Part shown: positions 22,701-39,700 of the stretch, piece by piece | How the letters are laid out: each line of letters begins with the position of its first letter | How positions within the stretch are numbered: the stretch's first letter is position 1 | Assembly: GCA_035771175.1 (NCBI GenBank) | Contig: CM069600.1 | Span: 1,269,501-1,333,500 of the forward strand | Length of the DNA stretch: 64,000 nt | Origin: Paratinospora sagittata | Lineage: Eukaryota; Streptophyta; Magnoliopsida; Ranunculales; Menispermaceae | Direction: 5' to 3' | Made by a program: the position numbers and the translations under genes | Notes under the pieces: generated by a model | What the model saw: the letters and a program-made list of their open reading frames with translations, nothing else | What the model was told of the DNA's origin: nothing | Database searches by the model: none

Positions 22701-24045
22701 CATTTACTGACTTTATACTAGCCAACATCCCTATCTCTGCATTAGTGGCCATCCTGCCTCGAGTGGGAGAGTTGAAAGACGTCTTGCCACTATAAATAAA
22801 TGCGGGTTGTCCTGGTATTTGAAAGACTACTTTCTTCTCAAAGCAGTCCACATGGGCATGATAGGCAGCCAACCAATCCATACCCAGTATCGCATCGAAT
22901 TCCAGGAATTCTAAAACCCTAAGATTCACAATCATTTCATGATCCTCATATTTGACCACACACTTTTCATACAACATGTTTGGGTAGATTCGGTCTCTTG
23001 CTGTAGTACTCAAAACCAACGGTGTACTAATCCTAACAGGAGTTAAATGCAACCTATCTACCATGTGGCCAGCAATAAATGACAAGGTGGATCCAGCATC
23101 AATTAACACATACATCATAGTGTCGCAAATAGAAAGCATACCTTCCACCAAGTTCTTGTTCGCCTCTGGATCTGGCTCTGTAACAGCCCTGGCTTGCTCT
23201 CTGACAGGCGTGGGAATAGTAACTGTAGCAGATGGATTTGTTGGAGTCCGCGGGGTTGACTGAAAAGGACACTGGTACGCTTTATGTCCCTTGTTCCCAC
23301 ATCGATAACATGTGAAAAGAGGACGATATGCAGATGAAGCTGTCTGCGACGCGGTGCCCGGCATGGAACGCCAACCACTCTGACTGCCTAGTCCCCTATG
23401 CGGCCACGGTGCCCGAACCGACGATCCCTGTGTCGGTGGCCTACTAACAGACTGTGATATTCTGCCTGCCGGGGGTGGTAGCGTTGCTGCTGGAGGAGTA
23501 ACTGGAATCTCCATAGCAGTAGGCCTCTCAACTATCTTTGCATTTTTCTGTTCACCCCACCATTTTCTGTCCCATCTCTGCTTTCTCGGACTCTGATAAG
23601 GTACCTGTTGCTCTATACCTGCCTGTGATGTGGGCGTTGCCCGTGGTGGCCTATTTGTCATCTCGACTGTCTCATAATCTAGTGCCTGTCGCACTGCCTG
23701 ATCATAAGTCTGAACACCAGCAAGAGCTAAACCTTTCTGGATTGGGTCATTAAATCCTTCCCTGAGCCTCTTCATTCGCATCAGATCTGTTTGTACCATC
23801 TCAGGGGCAAACAAGGCTAGCCTATTGAACTCATATTCATATTCTCTCACAGACATGTTCCCTTGCTTCAATTCTATAAATTGCTTATGCCTCTTATCAA
23901 CCTCAGACGGGGGATAGTAAGTCTTGTAGAATACTTCTTTAAACTTATCCCAAGTATCTATGAGTCCTTGAGCTCGGCCTATTGTCTGCCACCATCTAGC
24001 CCATAACCCAATTGCACTTTGCCCAAACTCTATGCGTTGCCTTGA
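19745..24045 (-). pseudogene. Ty3/gypsy gag-pol polyprotein, 5'-truncated, nearly intact
   Basis: The minus strand is open from within gag (about 24045) to 20062, about 1300 codons. In order: gag ([27 protein letters not shown]), zinc knuckle [14 protein letters not shown] (about 23300), aspartic protease ([11 protein letters not shown], then LGMDWLA), RT ([21 protein letters not shown]), RNase H ([16 protein letters not shown]), integrase ([34 protein letters not shown]). A frame change near 20050 leads to the C-terminal part (LLDVTQLQVGEDATYEEKP, ILDRKVQQLRNKAIPLV), ending at a stop at 19745-19747. The order and tail fit a chromovirus clade such as Tekay/Del. The RT active-site box reads FINDILIYS instead of the usual F[IV]DD. 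The 5' LTR, primer site and gag start are missing. Confidence 0.93.
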
Positions 24046-24559
24046 TATGTTTAGTGTTTGTTTGATGGTTGTTTAATGTTTGTATAGTTAATGCTTGATA
24101 ATGTATATAAATATGTGTATCATAAATTGTATATGGGTCATGTTAAATTAAATTATAATGCATATGTTATTATTTATGCATGGGCTCATTAAACCATGAA
24201 TTGATATGAGTTAGGATTGATTGAATAAAAGGATAAATGAAAATGAAAATTTGGTGTATTAAATGGATTGGACATTTAAAATACATGGAAGTATGAAATT
24301 GGTTAAAGTACATGTGGTTGGTATGGGTAGTATGAGACCAACACATTTGAAGGTTGGTGCATGAAAGTGGACAAGTGTCTCATGCCCTCAAGGAAGTGCT
24401 AGAATGAGTGGAGGGAATCAAGGAGAGAATCAAGGAGGGAATCAAGGAAGTGCTAGAAAGAGGTGAGTGGAGAGAAAGGAAAGAAGAAGAGAAAGAATGA
24501 GAGAGTTGCAGGAGGAAGATCCCTGCGACATTTTCATCAAAGACGTGGATCTTTGGAAT

Positions 24560-24990
24560 ATATGGTCAGATTTAGCTCAAAATTTGTCAGAAAGTTCGTA
24601 ACTTATGGTTATTCATTCTGGTCGGTGGAGATCTTGATCAGAGGTTTCGTCTAAGAGATCTAACCTCTCAAACAACGCTAGTCGGAAAGTCTAGATTTCT
24701 CGCGCCGTTTTGTTCAAACTTCTAGATCTCCTTAATCTACCGTTGGATGGATATAAAATTTGGTTATGTCGTGTACAACGGATATTTCTGAATTCTGAAC
24801 GGTGGAGATCTTGATTTAGGGTTTCTTCTGAGAGATATAACCTCTGAAACAAAGCTAGTCGGAGATTCTAGATTTCTCGTGGTGTTTCGCTCAAATTTGT
24901 GGATCTCCTAAATCTACCGTTGGATGGATATCAAATTTGGGTATGTAGTTTATAAATGATATTTCTGTATTATGAACGGTAGAGATGTGT
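24560..24990 (+). repeat. about 177-bp tandem repeat, roughly 2.4 units
   Basis: CGGTGGAGATCTTGAT occurs at 24624 and 24800 and CGGTAGAGATGTG at 24977. Between them CTACCGTTGGATGGATAT and CTAGATTTCTCG recur in step. A partial unit precedes the first. Confidence 0.85.
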
Positions 24991-26061
24991 ATTCGTTAAG
25001 TATTTTGTGTGATATAGTCATCTGAATTTGAGTATTTGCAGCAGGAAAGGAGAAATTGTCTAATTAGAGACTTGTTCATCAAATATACTTATCTTTTCGG
25101 TCCACCGTTGGATTGGGCTGATATTTGGACAGAAGGTTTGTATCTTCACATACTTCAATCTGTACGGTTGATTTTGTGATTACATATTTCTGTTGGTATA
25201 TTGATACATCTGAACAGAATAGTAAATGAAGAATTGGTAAGGTTGCTTGTATTAGACCTAAATTTAGAATATGAACTTAGACCTTTCCAAATAGCTTGCA
25301 TGTCAACTATGTTGACCTAGTTGCCATTGTTGATGAACCCATGATGCAAAATCAGTGATATACATGGCTGAACATGGTGACCTAGTGTAAATCGACAATA
25401 TGGCCTAAGTATGGAAAATTTCATATTTTAGGGCTTTTGATGTTTTTGGCCTAGAATCATTGAATTGGTGCAACTTATGTTTAATTAAGCATGATTAGAG
25501 TTGATTATGCAACTGATTTGGTGGTTGTGACCATATCATGGGTTAGACCTACTTGTGATCAAGTGACCAAATTTGGGCATGTTTATGCCTAAGGAATTGA
25601 AAATCAGTATTTTTGATTAATAGAATGGTTTACCTATGAGAACTATGCATTAGAGGCCTAAGTCATGTGATTTGAGTTGAATGATGGGATTAGATGGGAT
25701 TTAGGCCTATTGTTTATATGTGGGCTGATTTAGGGTTGATGTGTAATGTCTATGTGATTGAGTATAGAAATTGATGTATGGAAGAATATTGATGTATGTT
25801 TCAGGATCTTGATTGGGTTTATTCGATTTGGTGGTCGTGTGTGGTTAAATACTCTCGCGAGGCTTGGTTGTGAGTAGACTTCATTTATGATTATATCTTT
25901 TATGTCATCATATCACTTATATATTGTATGTTGAAAGCATGAATGTTCTAATGTTTTGAATGATGCATTGATTTGAGAAAACCTTATGACTTTGGTTGGC
26001 CCATCTATCTGGCTAATAGGGGGACTTAACCTTGTCATAGGAGGGTTTTAGGAAAAGAAGA

Positions 26062-26163
26062 GATTGGGGTCAACGGTACGGTGAAATAGACGTGCACTAG
26101 TAACCCAAAATAAACATGATTGGGATCAACAGTACGGTGAAATAGACGTATACTAGTAACCCA
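26062..26163 (+). repeat. 56-bp tandem duplication in the LTR-like block
   Basis: GATTGGGRTCAACRGTACGG plus GAAATAGACGTRYACTAGTAACCC is repeated twice with period 56 (starts 26062 and 26118). Confidence 0.85.
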
Positions 26164-26882
26164 ATGCATGTGAAATGTGGATCCAAATTGATAAGCTTTT
26201 ATTTGCATCGAACTTATTATAAATGTTTGATATCTATATGTTATGAGCTTTTAAATCATGCTACACATTGACATGCATACATGATATTTATTGATGAGTA
26301 TTGATAGCATATCTGAATTCTATTCACTGGGCACCGTTGGCTCACCCTCATTTTCCTCTTTCAGGTCCTTCTGTCCCGAATAAGGGCAAAGGAGTAGTTA
26401 TATCTTGAGGGTCTTGCCTGCGAGAGAATCCAAAGCCTCGATGTGAGTTGAGAGGCATTTTGATTGAACTGTGTTTTAAATTATAAAGTATTATATTTTG
26501 GATTATGTAATTATAATACTTACCACATTGTAGTATGGGTGAGTTGGAATTTGTTAGATAGACCATGTGGGCATATAACGGTTTTTATTTGTACCCACAA
26601 TTTTGGACTTTATGTGTATGTCAATTTTAATGGACTGTAGGGATTATAATTTTATTTATGGTTCATTTTTATGGATTATCTATTGTCATGGATGATTAAT
26701 AAGGTGGGTAGTTTTGTTTAGTACCTTTTGATATTATGTCGTTATTTGAGATAAGGCTCGTAGGGTCTCAACCACCTCACGGGAGTTGAGGAGTGGTCGG
26801 AGATGCCTACGCCGGACGTCCCGCCCCGGCATTCCGCATGCCATTCCCTGCGGGGTTGGTGGTCCGGGGCGCGGGGTCGCCA

Positions 26883-28090
26883 CAGAAAGTGAATTTTTTT
26901 TTTCAGAATCTTTAGAGCCAAACAAGTTTTGGGTATTTTTAGATTTTTGGATATAGAAAATTGTACCCGGATCACGAACCAAATGGGCCCTTAGGTTGTA
27001 TTTAGTTCGTAATTAAAAAACTAGAATACAATCCAAAAAATAAAAATTCAGAAAATAAAATGTTTCCTTTGTAAATTTCAGAAAACTATTTTCGAATTTC
27101 AATTTATCAAATGCATGTTTCCTATTTCAAGATTTTTGGATATTGAAAATTGCATCTGAATTATAAACCCAACCCACCTTAATTTTTGAAAACATTAAAA
27201 ATCAAAACATGTATGTTGTTGATAGTTTCAGATCATGATGAAGGGTAGCAAACAAACTAGGAATCCCACATAAAAAATTAGAAATAATTTCTCTATTATT
27301 TTTATTCAATAAATTGAAAATAACATCAATAATCAAAGAATGTCTATTTTTCTATACCTATCCCCTTTTGTAATCAAACTACAAATTGCAATTGTAATAC
27401 AACAACACATGGAATCAAACACTAACCCAAATTCATAATCTTAATTGTAATTCAATCTTCTCATTCTAATTGTAATACCATTACATTCTAATGGGAAATG
27501 TTAATCTAACTGCAAAATAATGCAATTACATGTTCATGTTTATTAAATCATTTATTACACATCTCAAGATGTGTAAACCACACACATCCAATAGATATGA
27601 ACATGTAGTTACAATGTAATTACATTATTTTGCCTATTCTAATGGACATGATTCTAATCGAGTTCTTAGAATATACAATATTAATAGACAATAATTACAA
27701 TGGGATTTAATTAACAAAAATATTTATTAATACATTGTGTATATATATATATATCTTATATTTAACTTTTTTTTTTTTTTTTTTTGAGATCCTCTTATAT
27801 ATAACTCACTTATCTGAGTTGGTCATGCAACATAAATTGTATATTGCAATAAAACGACTGTATATAATTAAGTAGAGGATGGAATAATATAGCAAATTAA
27901 TTAAGGAGATTCAAACTGGGTCTTGTAAGATTCAAAAAAAAAAAAAAACTTGGGTCTTTTCCATAAAGTGGATTATGACACATTGCTTCTACTTCCTGTT
28001 TGAATATACTAAGTACATATGTAGTAAGGCCTCACAAACTTCAACTTCTAACTTCACTAGAGTTCTTCACGATCAGCTACTAACCAAGCT
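26883..28090. other. intergenic AT-rich spacer
   Basis: No gene seen. It contains a segment like 10.91-10.95 kb (AAAACATTAAAAATCAAAACAT, about 27188), the segment like 4.23-4.31 kb (about 27890-28010), and A/T runs. The last ~100 bp is probably the 3' UTR of the CYSTM gene. Confidence 0.5.
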
Positions 28091-28842
28091 TTAGAAGCAC
28101 AAATCCAAGAGACAGCAGCAACACAAACCAGCACGACTGAAGCAATAAAAAATAAATAAATAATAATACAAGAGATGAATCTAATTGAGAATAATGAATG
28201 AATTGGATGCTATCGATGTGTGTGGATGAAAGAATGTTGATAGTGAGAGTTCAACATATGATATGTAATTTGTAAAGTGAAAATCAATCTCTTTTCCACA
28301 TGAGGAGATCTACACTTATATATTATATGACGAACTCTTCAGTTTTTTTTTTTTTTTGATACACCATATTCTTTCCTTATCCTCTTATTATTTCATGAAA
28401 ATGACAATTTAGAATGGAATTCAAACTCAAGACTTTCATTTCGTTGCATGAAGCAAGCTAGTCTTTAGCTATTACATCAACCTCAAATTGGTTAGTTAAT
28501 TAGTGTACATTATTGATATACAAAGAGATAATATTATTATTAGTTAAAAGATACGCACCAGCCTCGCCAGAAGCCATCGCCCTTGTCCGTAGTCGGACCT
28601 GCCGGAGGAGGCTGTTTTCCATCTTTTGGCGGGTAACCAGGCGGTGGTTGCAGCAGCGGCGGCAGAGGTGGTGGTGCAGGATATACAACTGCTAAATTAA
28701 ACAACAAACATGCATAAATCTTTACAACTTTTGAAATAAAAAAGGCTATACTAATACATATATATATATATCTGATAATCAATGAACTACTGATTGATTA
28801 ATTACCTGGAGGAGCCTGATGGGATTGATCAAACTGAGTCAT
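28091..28842 (-). CDS. CYSTM protein (cysteine-rich transmembrane module), 71 aa
   Basis: Three coding exons on the minus strand: 28842-28806, 28691-28559 and 28136-28091 (37+133+46 = 216 nt, in frame). Residues 1-12 are MTQFDQSHQAPP. A Pro-rich middle with GYPPKDGKQPPPAG follows, then GDGFWRG and the hallmark C-terminus RAGLCCCCLLDLCF. CYSTM proteins are small tail-anchored membrane proteins, often stress-responsive, that can pair through the Cys cluster. Introns use GTAATT..TAG and GTGCGT..CAG. The acceptor of intron 1 is a TAGCAG tandem site, so exon 2 may start at 28691 or 28688, adding or removing one residue without a frameshift. The short last exon carries the whole Cys cluster. Confidence 0.9.
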
Positions 28843-28961
28843 GATGGAGTTTGTTAATTTCAGATCTTAGAAGATGAAGAAGAAGATGTCCAAGGGACTA
28901 TATTAATTATTTTGTGGTACTATCAATATTATTACTACAACACTAGGAATATATTGTGTAT

Positions 28962-28970
28962 ATAAAGGCT
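28962..28970 (-). promoter_or_regulatory. possible TATA box of the CYSTM gene
   Basis: On the minus strand GTATATAAG..TTTATATAC lies about 120-130 bp before the ATG. The AT-rich context makes this tentative. Confidence 0.4.
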
Positions 28971-30130
28971 TATATACTACATATGAAAAGGGTAATTAGA
29001 AAGAGGAGAGGGATAATATATATATATGTGTGTGAATGAATTATGGAGTAGTTGTTCAAATTATATATACTTAAATATATGATTCAAGCAGCTAAGATAG
29101 GCAAGGTGTGATGTGCATAATCTCTATCTCAATATCCCAATTTCAAATCAATACTCAACAAGGAGTGGGTTTTTTTTTTTAGTTTTTTAGTTTTTGATTC
29201 TTTCTTTTGTTTGTTTTTCTTTCTAACAACTCTACATGCATGACTCTTCATTCCCACATGACCTTTCCACCCTAATATAGATGCATCTTAAGTATAATGT
29301 TCATACTTCTTTACAATATATCTGTGGATATTTTGTTTAGTAATATAACTTGTATCCATAACTCTATTGTGAATTGGTTACACTGAATCACCTAGCAATT
29401 CTCAGGGAAGAAGCTACTGAGATAAGAGTTTTCCAAGGAGGGATTAAAAGAAATTCAAAACAAAATTTTTAATTTGATTTGGGTCTCCTAGCAAATCAAA
29501 ATTCAACCACCATCTGACTGATCCAAACTCAATTTGACTATAGTTATGAGCAAAATCAGAGTAAATTATATATAATAAAGTTAACAAGGTGTATTAAAGG
29601 ATATATTATCCACAGTTATATCATAAATAATTATATCTTTCTTGCTTTTATCATTATTGCAAATTGTATGTAAGTTGCTCTTTCTTCAACTCTTACAACA
29701 TCTAATGATCTATTTAAACTACCTTAAATCTCTAATATGAAGAGATAAATCAGCCATTGCAAAGAGCCAATATACTACTAAATAAAATGCAGTTACATAT
29801 CATAGCTTAGAAATAGTAACTAACCAAACTACTGAGGCAATATACGAAGTACAAAGCCCACAAAAATTTGTGGTTCTCTCAAGTGCATCCACACACTCAT
29901 TTCATTTCCCACAAGGGGGGTAGTTGAAACTCTTCAGCTCTCGTACAAGGAAAACTCCCCCAACATTTTTGCCTCTTCTCTCCGGCATGTTTTTTTTTCC
30001 AGAAATCTTTATCTCAAAGCCCTTCTAACAATAATAAGAGGGCAACTAAGATGTGTGAATATCCTTTTTTATCAAAATGAAGTCTCTCTCACCTAATAGC
30101 CAATGCAGAAAAAACCAACTACATCAGCTA
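28971..30130. other. intergenic spacer between CYSTM and DEAH helicase genes
   Basis: No coding region seen. The left part is the presumed promoter of the minus-strand CYSTM gene; the right part up to 30130 is the presumed 3' UTR and flank of the helicase gene. Confidence 0.55.
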
Positions 30131-34634
<4,504 letters not shown>

Positions 34635-36440
34635 TCCCTCTCCAACCTCAAATCTTGTTCAAATCCGTAAAAAAGTTGTAGTGGAAAACACCCTAGGGCA
34701 AGAAACCAGGGGATTTAGGAAGATTTAACAATGCGAAGCGAGCGAAGAAGAAGAAAGAATGGCCGCCATGAACGAGAGGTTCTGGAACATTCGATGAAAT
34801 CGAAAACCCTAGATAGCAGCGTTAGAAAGTAGGTAGTGCGAGAGCCAGTTAGGGCTTCTGAGGGAAATAAATTATATTTTAGCTTCGGCCACCTGATTTC
34901 GGCTACTTTCTTTAATAAATAAATAAATAAATGTTTAAACTATATGTGTCAATAATAAATAAATAAATAAATTATATGTATACAAAATAATTATATGTAT
35001 AAAAAATAAAAACTGACATACATGCAGTTTAATGTTTAAATTATATGTATAAAAAATAAATAAATGATTGGTTTAATGTTTAAATTATATGTATAAATAA
35101 ATTAAATTAAACTAAAATAATATATGTTATCTTTGTTTTGAATTGGTTTAATGCGTAAACTAAACCGACCACCTTAGTCAAATAGGTCAGCTTACGTGTG
35201 TCATAATTTCTAGAGACAAGCCCAAAGAAGGGAGAGAACGATAACGTTCCCCCAATGAATGTATAGGTAAAAGATTTATTCTTTTTTAAAAACCGCATCT
35301 ACCTCACATGACGACAATACTCGAACTCGTGTCTTTATAAAACAACATTCATTTTAAACATAAAGAATATTTGTTTGCAATAATATAACAAGAAGGTGTG
35401 ATTTTATAAATAATAATTATATTTGTAATTATGCAACAAGAACATGTTACAGTATATTAACATAAATTATGATATTAACTTTGGTCGATTCGATTTAAAT
35501 TAGTACGATTTTAAAATTCTCAACTCACAACCTAAATCAAACATGTAAAAATTTGAATTAGTTCAGCTTGATTTCGCAATTTCAATGATGCTGCATTTCA
35601 ATGACACATAATTGTTTTCTCGAGTAAAGTAGAGGTTTAAGCCAATCCGACTAACCCGGTCAAACCAAATAAAAAACCTTGACTAGGTTGGACTAGTCGA
35701 GGTATTTACTTGGGTTAGGTTCTAAAATATATAACTCTAACTGGTTGATTTGAATTATGGATTGACATTTTTGGAATCTAATCTAACTCAACCCAAACTA
35801 AATTACATGCATAACCCTAATATTCTTTTAAAGCATTGCCTAAACCCTAAAGTAACGTATTTAAAATGTATTAATGATTATTATTGTTGAATTTGAATAA
35901 GAAATTTGTTTGTGACGACTCCAAAGATTATGAAATATATCGGTTTAAACATATGTATAAAGTTTACTTAAATATAACTTTAAAATACATTAGCCGAAGC
36001 GCAGGTCAAAATCTTAACTTGAACGACCAACTCATCTCAACCTAAATCAGTTCGATTTGAATTGGTTTGAGTTGAGAAGATAGATTAGTTGGGTTGGTCC
36101 AATTTTTTTCAATCAAAATTATTTGGATTGAGTTAGGTTTCAGGCTTCAAGCCTTAACGGAGTCAACCTAACCTATTACATTCATCACATTTTAGTCAAA
36201 GTTATTTCCTATCGGAAAAACTTAAACAACATATTGTAACATACTATTTGAATTGTCCATACATCACCAACTTTTCCAAAACCTAAAATATTAGTATAAC
36301 TAAACATCAATTAGGCTTTTTTCTTAAGTACATGGATTTGGTACATGAATTTACTTTCTCCACTTTATCCAGGTAGACTTATATCATAATTGATCTAACG
36401 AAGTTTCACACTAACTATCAGTTACTTAACGTAACCTTTC

Positions 36441-36471
<31 letters not shown>

Positions 36472-36751
36472 CCACTTTAGTCGCGTTCATTTGACAAGAG
36501 CCGTCTAATGTCTGTGCAGTGCTCAAACGCGAATTAGTCTCACCTTAAGTACGTAGACACCGCATAAAAAACTCAAAAAAAAAATAAAAATACATATAGA
36601 CATGTACTCAAGGGACATATAAGGTACAATATCACATGTACTAGGTTGCACAATTATTTTACTTTGTCCATCAGGTAACAACAATAACATCAAGAACTGA
36701 GAGAGAGGAGAGAGAGGAGCAAGCAACGGCTTTCTTTCCAGCGCCACCACC
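34635..36751. other. shared upstream region of the divergent helicase and IMPL1 genes
   Basis: No gene seen. The first ~230 bp is the 5' UTR and promoter of the helicase. Then follow (AATA)n-like repeats (34910-35100), AT-rich sequence and an (AT)n microsatellite at about 36446-36470. The purine-rich GAGAGAGGAGAGAGAGG (36700-36717) is probably in the IMPL1 5' UTR. Confidence 0.5.
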
Positions 36752-39700
36752 ATGCCTCTCCGATTCTCTCCAACAACACCCAAGTCATCATTCCTCACAA
36801 TTTTACATCACCCACTAAAAAACTCGCCTGGATTGATTGGTATTAAGCATGGTGTCAGCACAATTCGGCCCTTTTCCACCACACCCACTTCTAATTTCAC
36901 CACCAAAGCCGTCTTGTCTCAACAGTACCCGAAAATTGGTGCTAAGTCAACTGGACCCGTTCCCGTGAACCAGCTGCTCCAAGTGGTAGAAATCGCCGCC
37001 AAAACTGGTGCTGAGGTCTGTTTCTTCGGCTTTTTCTTTAATTTAGTTTAATTTTTGTTTGAGGGTCTGCCCATTTTGATTGCATATATGTCAGTTTTGA
37101 TGCAGGTTCAAGCCCAATTCACATAATAATAATAATTATTTTTTATTATTTTTGTCTTATTATTATTATTATTATTTTATTGACCAAGTTTTGTTTTAAT
37201 AATGGGTACTAAACTCAACTAAGCTTTTTTTAAACTACACGGGTTGGCTATATGAATATGATTTTTCCGCTCTGCTTTGCTCTATCAAGGGCAGTGCTTT
37301 AAAGCTCGGATAAAGGAGGAGGGTTATGTTAGGTAGCTGACAACTAGTGTAAAACTTGTCAAATCAACTAACATTGTTTTTGTAACGTATAATGTTGGAA
37401 AATGTCAAGGTGGTTTGGACACAGAACAAAGACATTTGGATGCGCTAGTTAGTAAGAGTGGTCTAAAATAATTAGGAAAGATATGATTACTTGTAATTTA
37501 AATTAAATGTCAACTTAGCTCTTGATAGAGTGAAGTGGAGGAAGCAAATTTATGTAGTTGACCCATGTTGTTGGGAAAAAGGCTTAGTTAACTTGAGTTG
37601 TGAATACTAGAAAATCTTAAGGAGAAGAAGACCTTGGAAAGTGCTTCAGATTCCACTAAGTAGTGCTTTCCTGAGTTTCCTCAATTCCCAATTGGAATTT
37701 TGTTTTATTTTTATACTATGCAAATAAAGGATTCGTCACCTTCCCCCTGCTTGTATCTCTGTTCGTTGGATTTTTTTTTATACTAATATGGGAAGTGGAA
37801 ACAAATGTAGATGCTAAAATCTTGAATTTTCATACTATGAGGTGGTAAAGATTAGGCATGTTAAGATAAATGAGTGATAGAAAGAATGATGAAAACTTGG
37901 AATTAATATATTCATAGGAATGTATAAATGATGCTTGTAAACAGGCTAAAAATGAAATGGATTTAATCAGTAAAAGAGAGGAACAATAGTGCAATAGTAT
38001 AAAGATGCATTTGGGGGAATCTAGATGCTCTGGAAGGTGAGTGTAGAACTAGATATCATGCCGATATTTGTTTGAATATTAGTGCTAGAATTGTGGCAAA
38101 TCTACTGAATTCCATGGTTCCTTCTCTTGCTCAATCCATGTTGCTTTTCTTAGACATTTTGGCATTTTTTATGTGCTGCTGAATACTTTTTTTTTTTTTT
38201 TGCCTTTTTAGGTTGTGATGGATGCAGTTAATAAACCCCGAAATATTACCTATAAGGGACTGACAGACTTGGTCACTGAGTAAGGAACTCGTTTTTATGT
38301 TGCTTTGTTAATAATGAGCATAATTTGCAAGTTATATAAAAAAACCATGACTCATGTTTATCTGTACACATGTTAGCACAAAAAAACAATTACTACATAC
38401 ATTAGTAGTTTGCACCATTGTTTTTAAAATTGTGTGAGGCATAAGCCTCGAGGCGCGCATTGAGGCGAGGTGGAAGAAAAAAGCCTCGAGGCTTAAGCCT
38501 CACAGATACACCTGTGAGGCTTACGCGTCACAATTTGATGCGTAAGCCTCAAATTTTCTACTAAATCTGAATTTCATATAAAATTTCTTTAGCATTTCAC
38601 TTGCGTCTCATTTAAATTTATATTAATTTACATCATATATACTTCATTTGCATTTAAATTACATTTGGTTTCAACTTCATTACATTTAACCCTTAAAAAG
38701 TAGGGAGGGGAGAAGATGGGAGTGCATCCCCTTAAAAAGAATAGAGATTAGAGATACCATTTGCCCTATCCCAAAGAAAACAATAATTGTTAGTAACTTA
38801 TTATTGTTTCAAATGACAATATCATTAGCAATTTATAAATTTGTAATCAATTAACAAATGAAAGCTATAGAAATTAACATAATAGAATGATTTTCTTAGA
38901 CGTGAACTTGAATTACTCATTTGACATAAATGATAGTCTATTATTGATATACATAATATAGTAAAACCTCTCTATAGTGATATTCTATAAAGGAATAACC
39001 TCTACATAATCATAAAAAATTCCGGTCCCAACTTGGGCCAGTTATAAATAGGAATAATTTTTACATTGTAATAAATTATAATTTTTCTAGGTCCTATCTT
39101 AAAGAAACTTGCCTCTACATAGTAATAATTAACTATATATTGTATTTATAGAATTGACATTGAGAGAAAAACATTAAAGAGAATGTAAAATTTTAGACTT
39201 TTAAGATGACTTTTCATATTTCTAACACTTTTCAACACTAAATAAATCTATGCACACTATTTTTTGAAACTATACAATAATTTTCCTAAGTACAACTCTT
39301 TTAAGTTATAACTTCCTCATAGTAATAAATTTAACTTGGTCCCAACAGTATGACTATTGAGAGGTTTTACTGTATATGGCTATTGGGTTATATTGTTCTT
39401 TTGATACATTTCATGTTATATTTTACATAATTATGATTTTGAAGTTTTTTTGCTAGTTTGGTATTTAAATAAGTAATTTAAGATTGATAGTGATATTTGC
39501 TTTAATTTCTCTGCTTTTTTTTTTTTTTGGTCTTAGGATTCCACAATCCTATTATGATCAATAAACGTTATGGTTTTTTTATTACTCATTTATTATTAAT
39601 TTTCCAATAATATCAACGACTCAATCAATTTATAAAAATTGAATTTTCATGCATGCATACTTGGACAAATTAGTTTAAGATAAAGTATGCTCAAAGCTTC

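Larger units (their letters stand above)
24046..26882 (+). repeat. LTR-like block with GC-rich end and internal tandem repeats
   Basis: No coding region. The block ends CGCGGGGTCGCCACA at 26882 after a GC-rich stretch. At about 26325-26385 it has CACTGGGCACCGTTGGCTCACC followed by TTTCCTCTTTCAGG, a signature I also see in inverse orientation in the solo LTR at about 12430-12475. Both suggest a long LTR of a gypsy-type element. The left end is unclear; TGATATGT at 24043 is possible, but no 5-bp duplication was found. It abuts truncated gag, so this is a junction of two broken elements. Confidence 0.5.

Noticed and set aside
26734..26982. Minus-strand open frames in the GC-rich end of the LTR-like block
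   Set aside because: Two overlapping frames are open at once because the sequence is GC-rich; the peptides are low-complexity with no domain, and the location is an LTR end.
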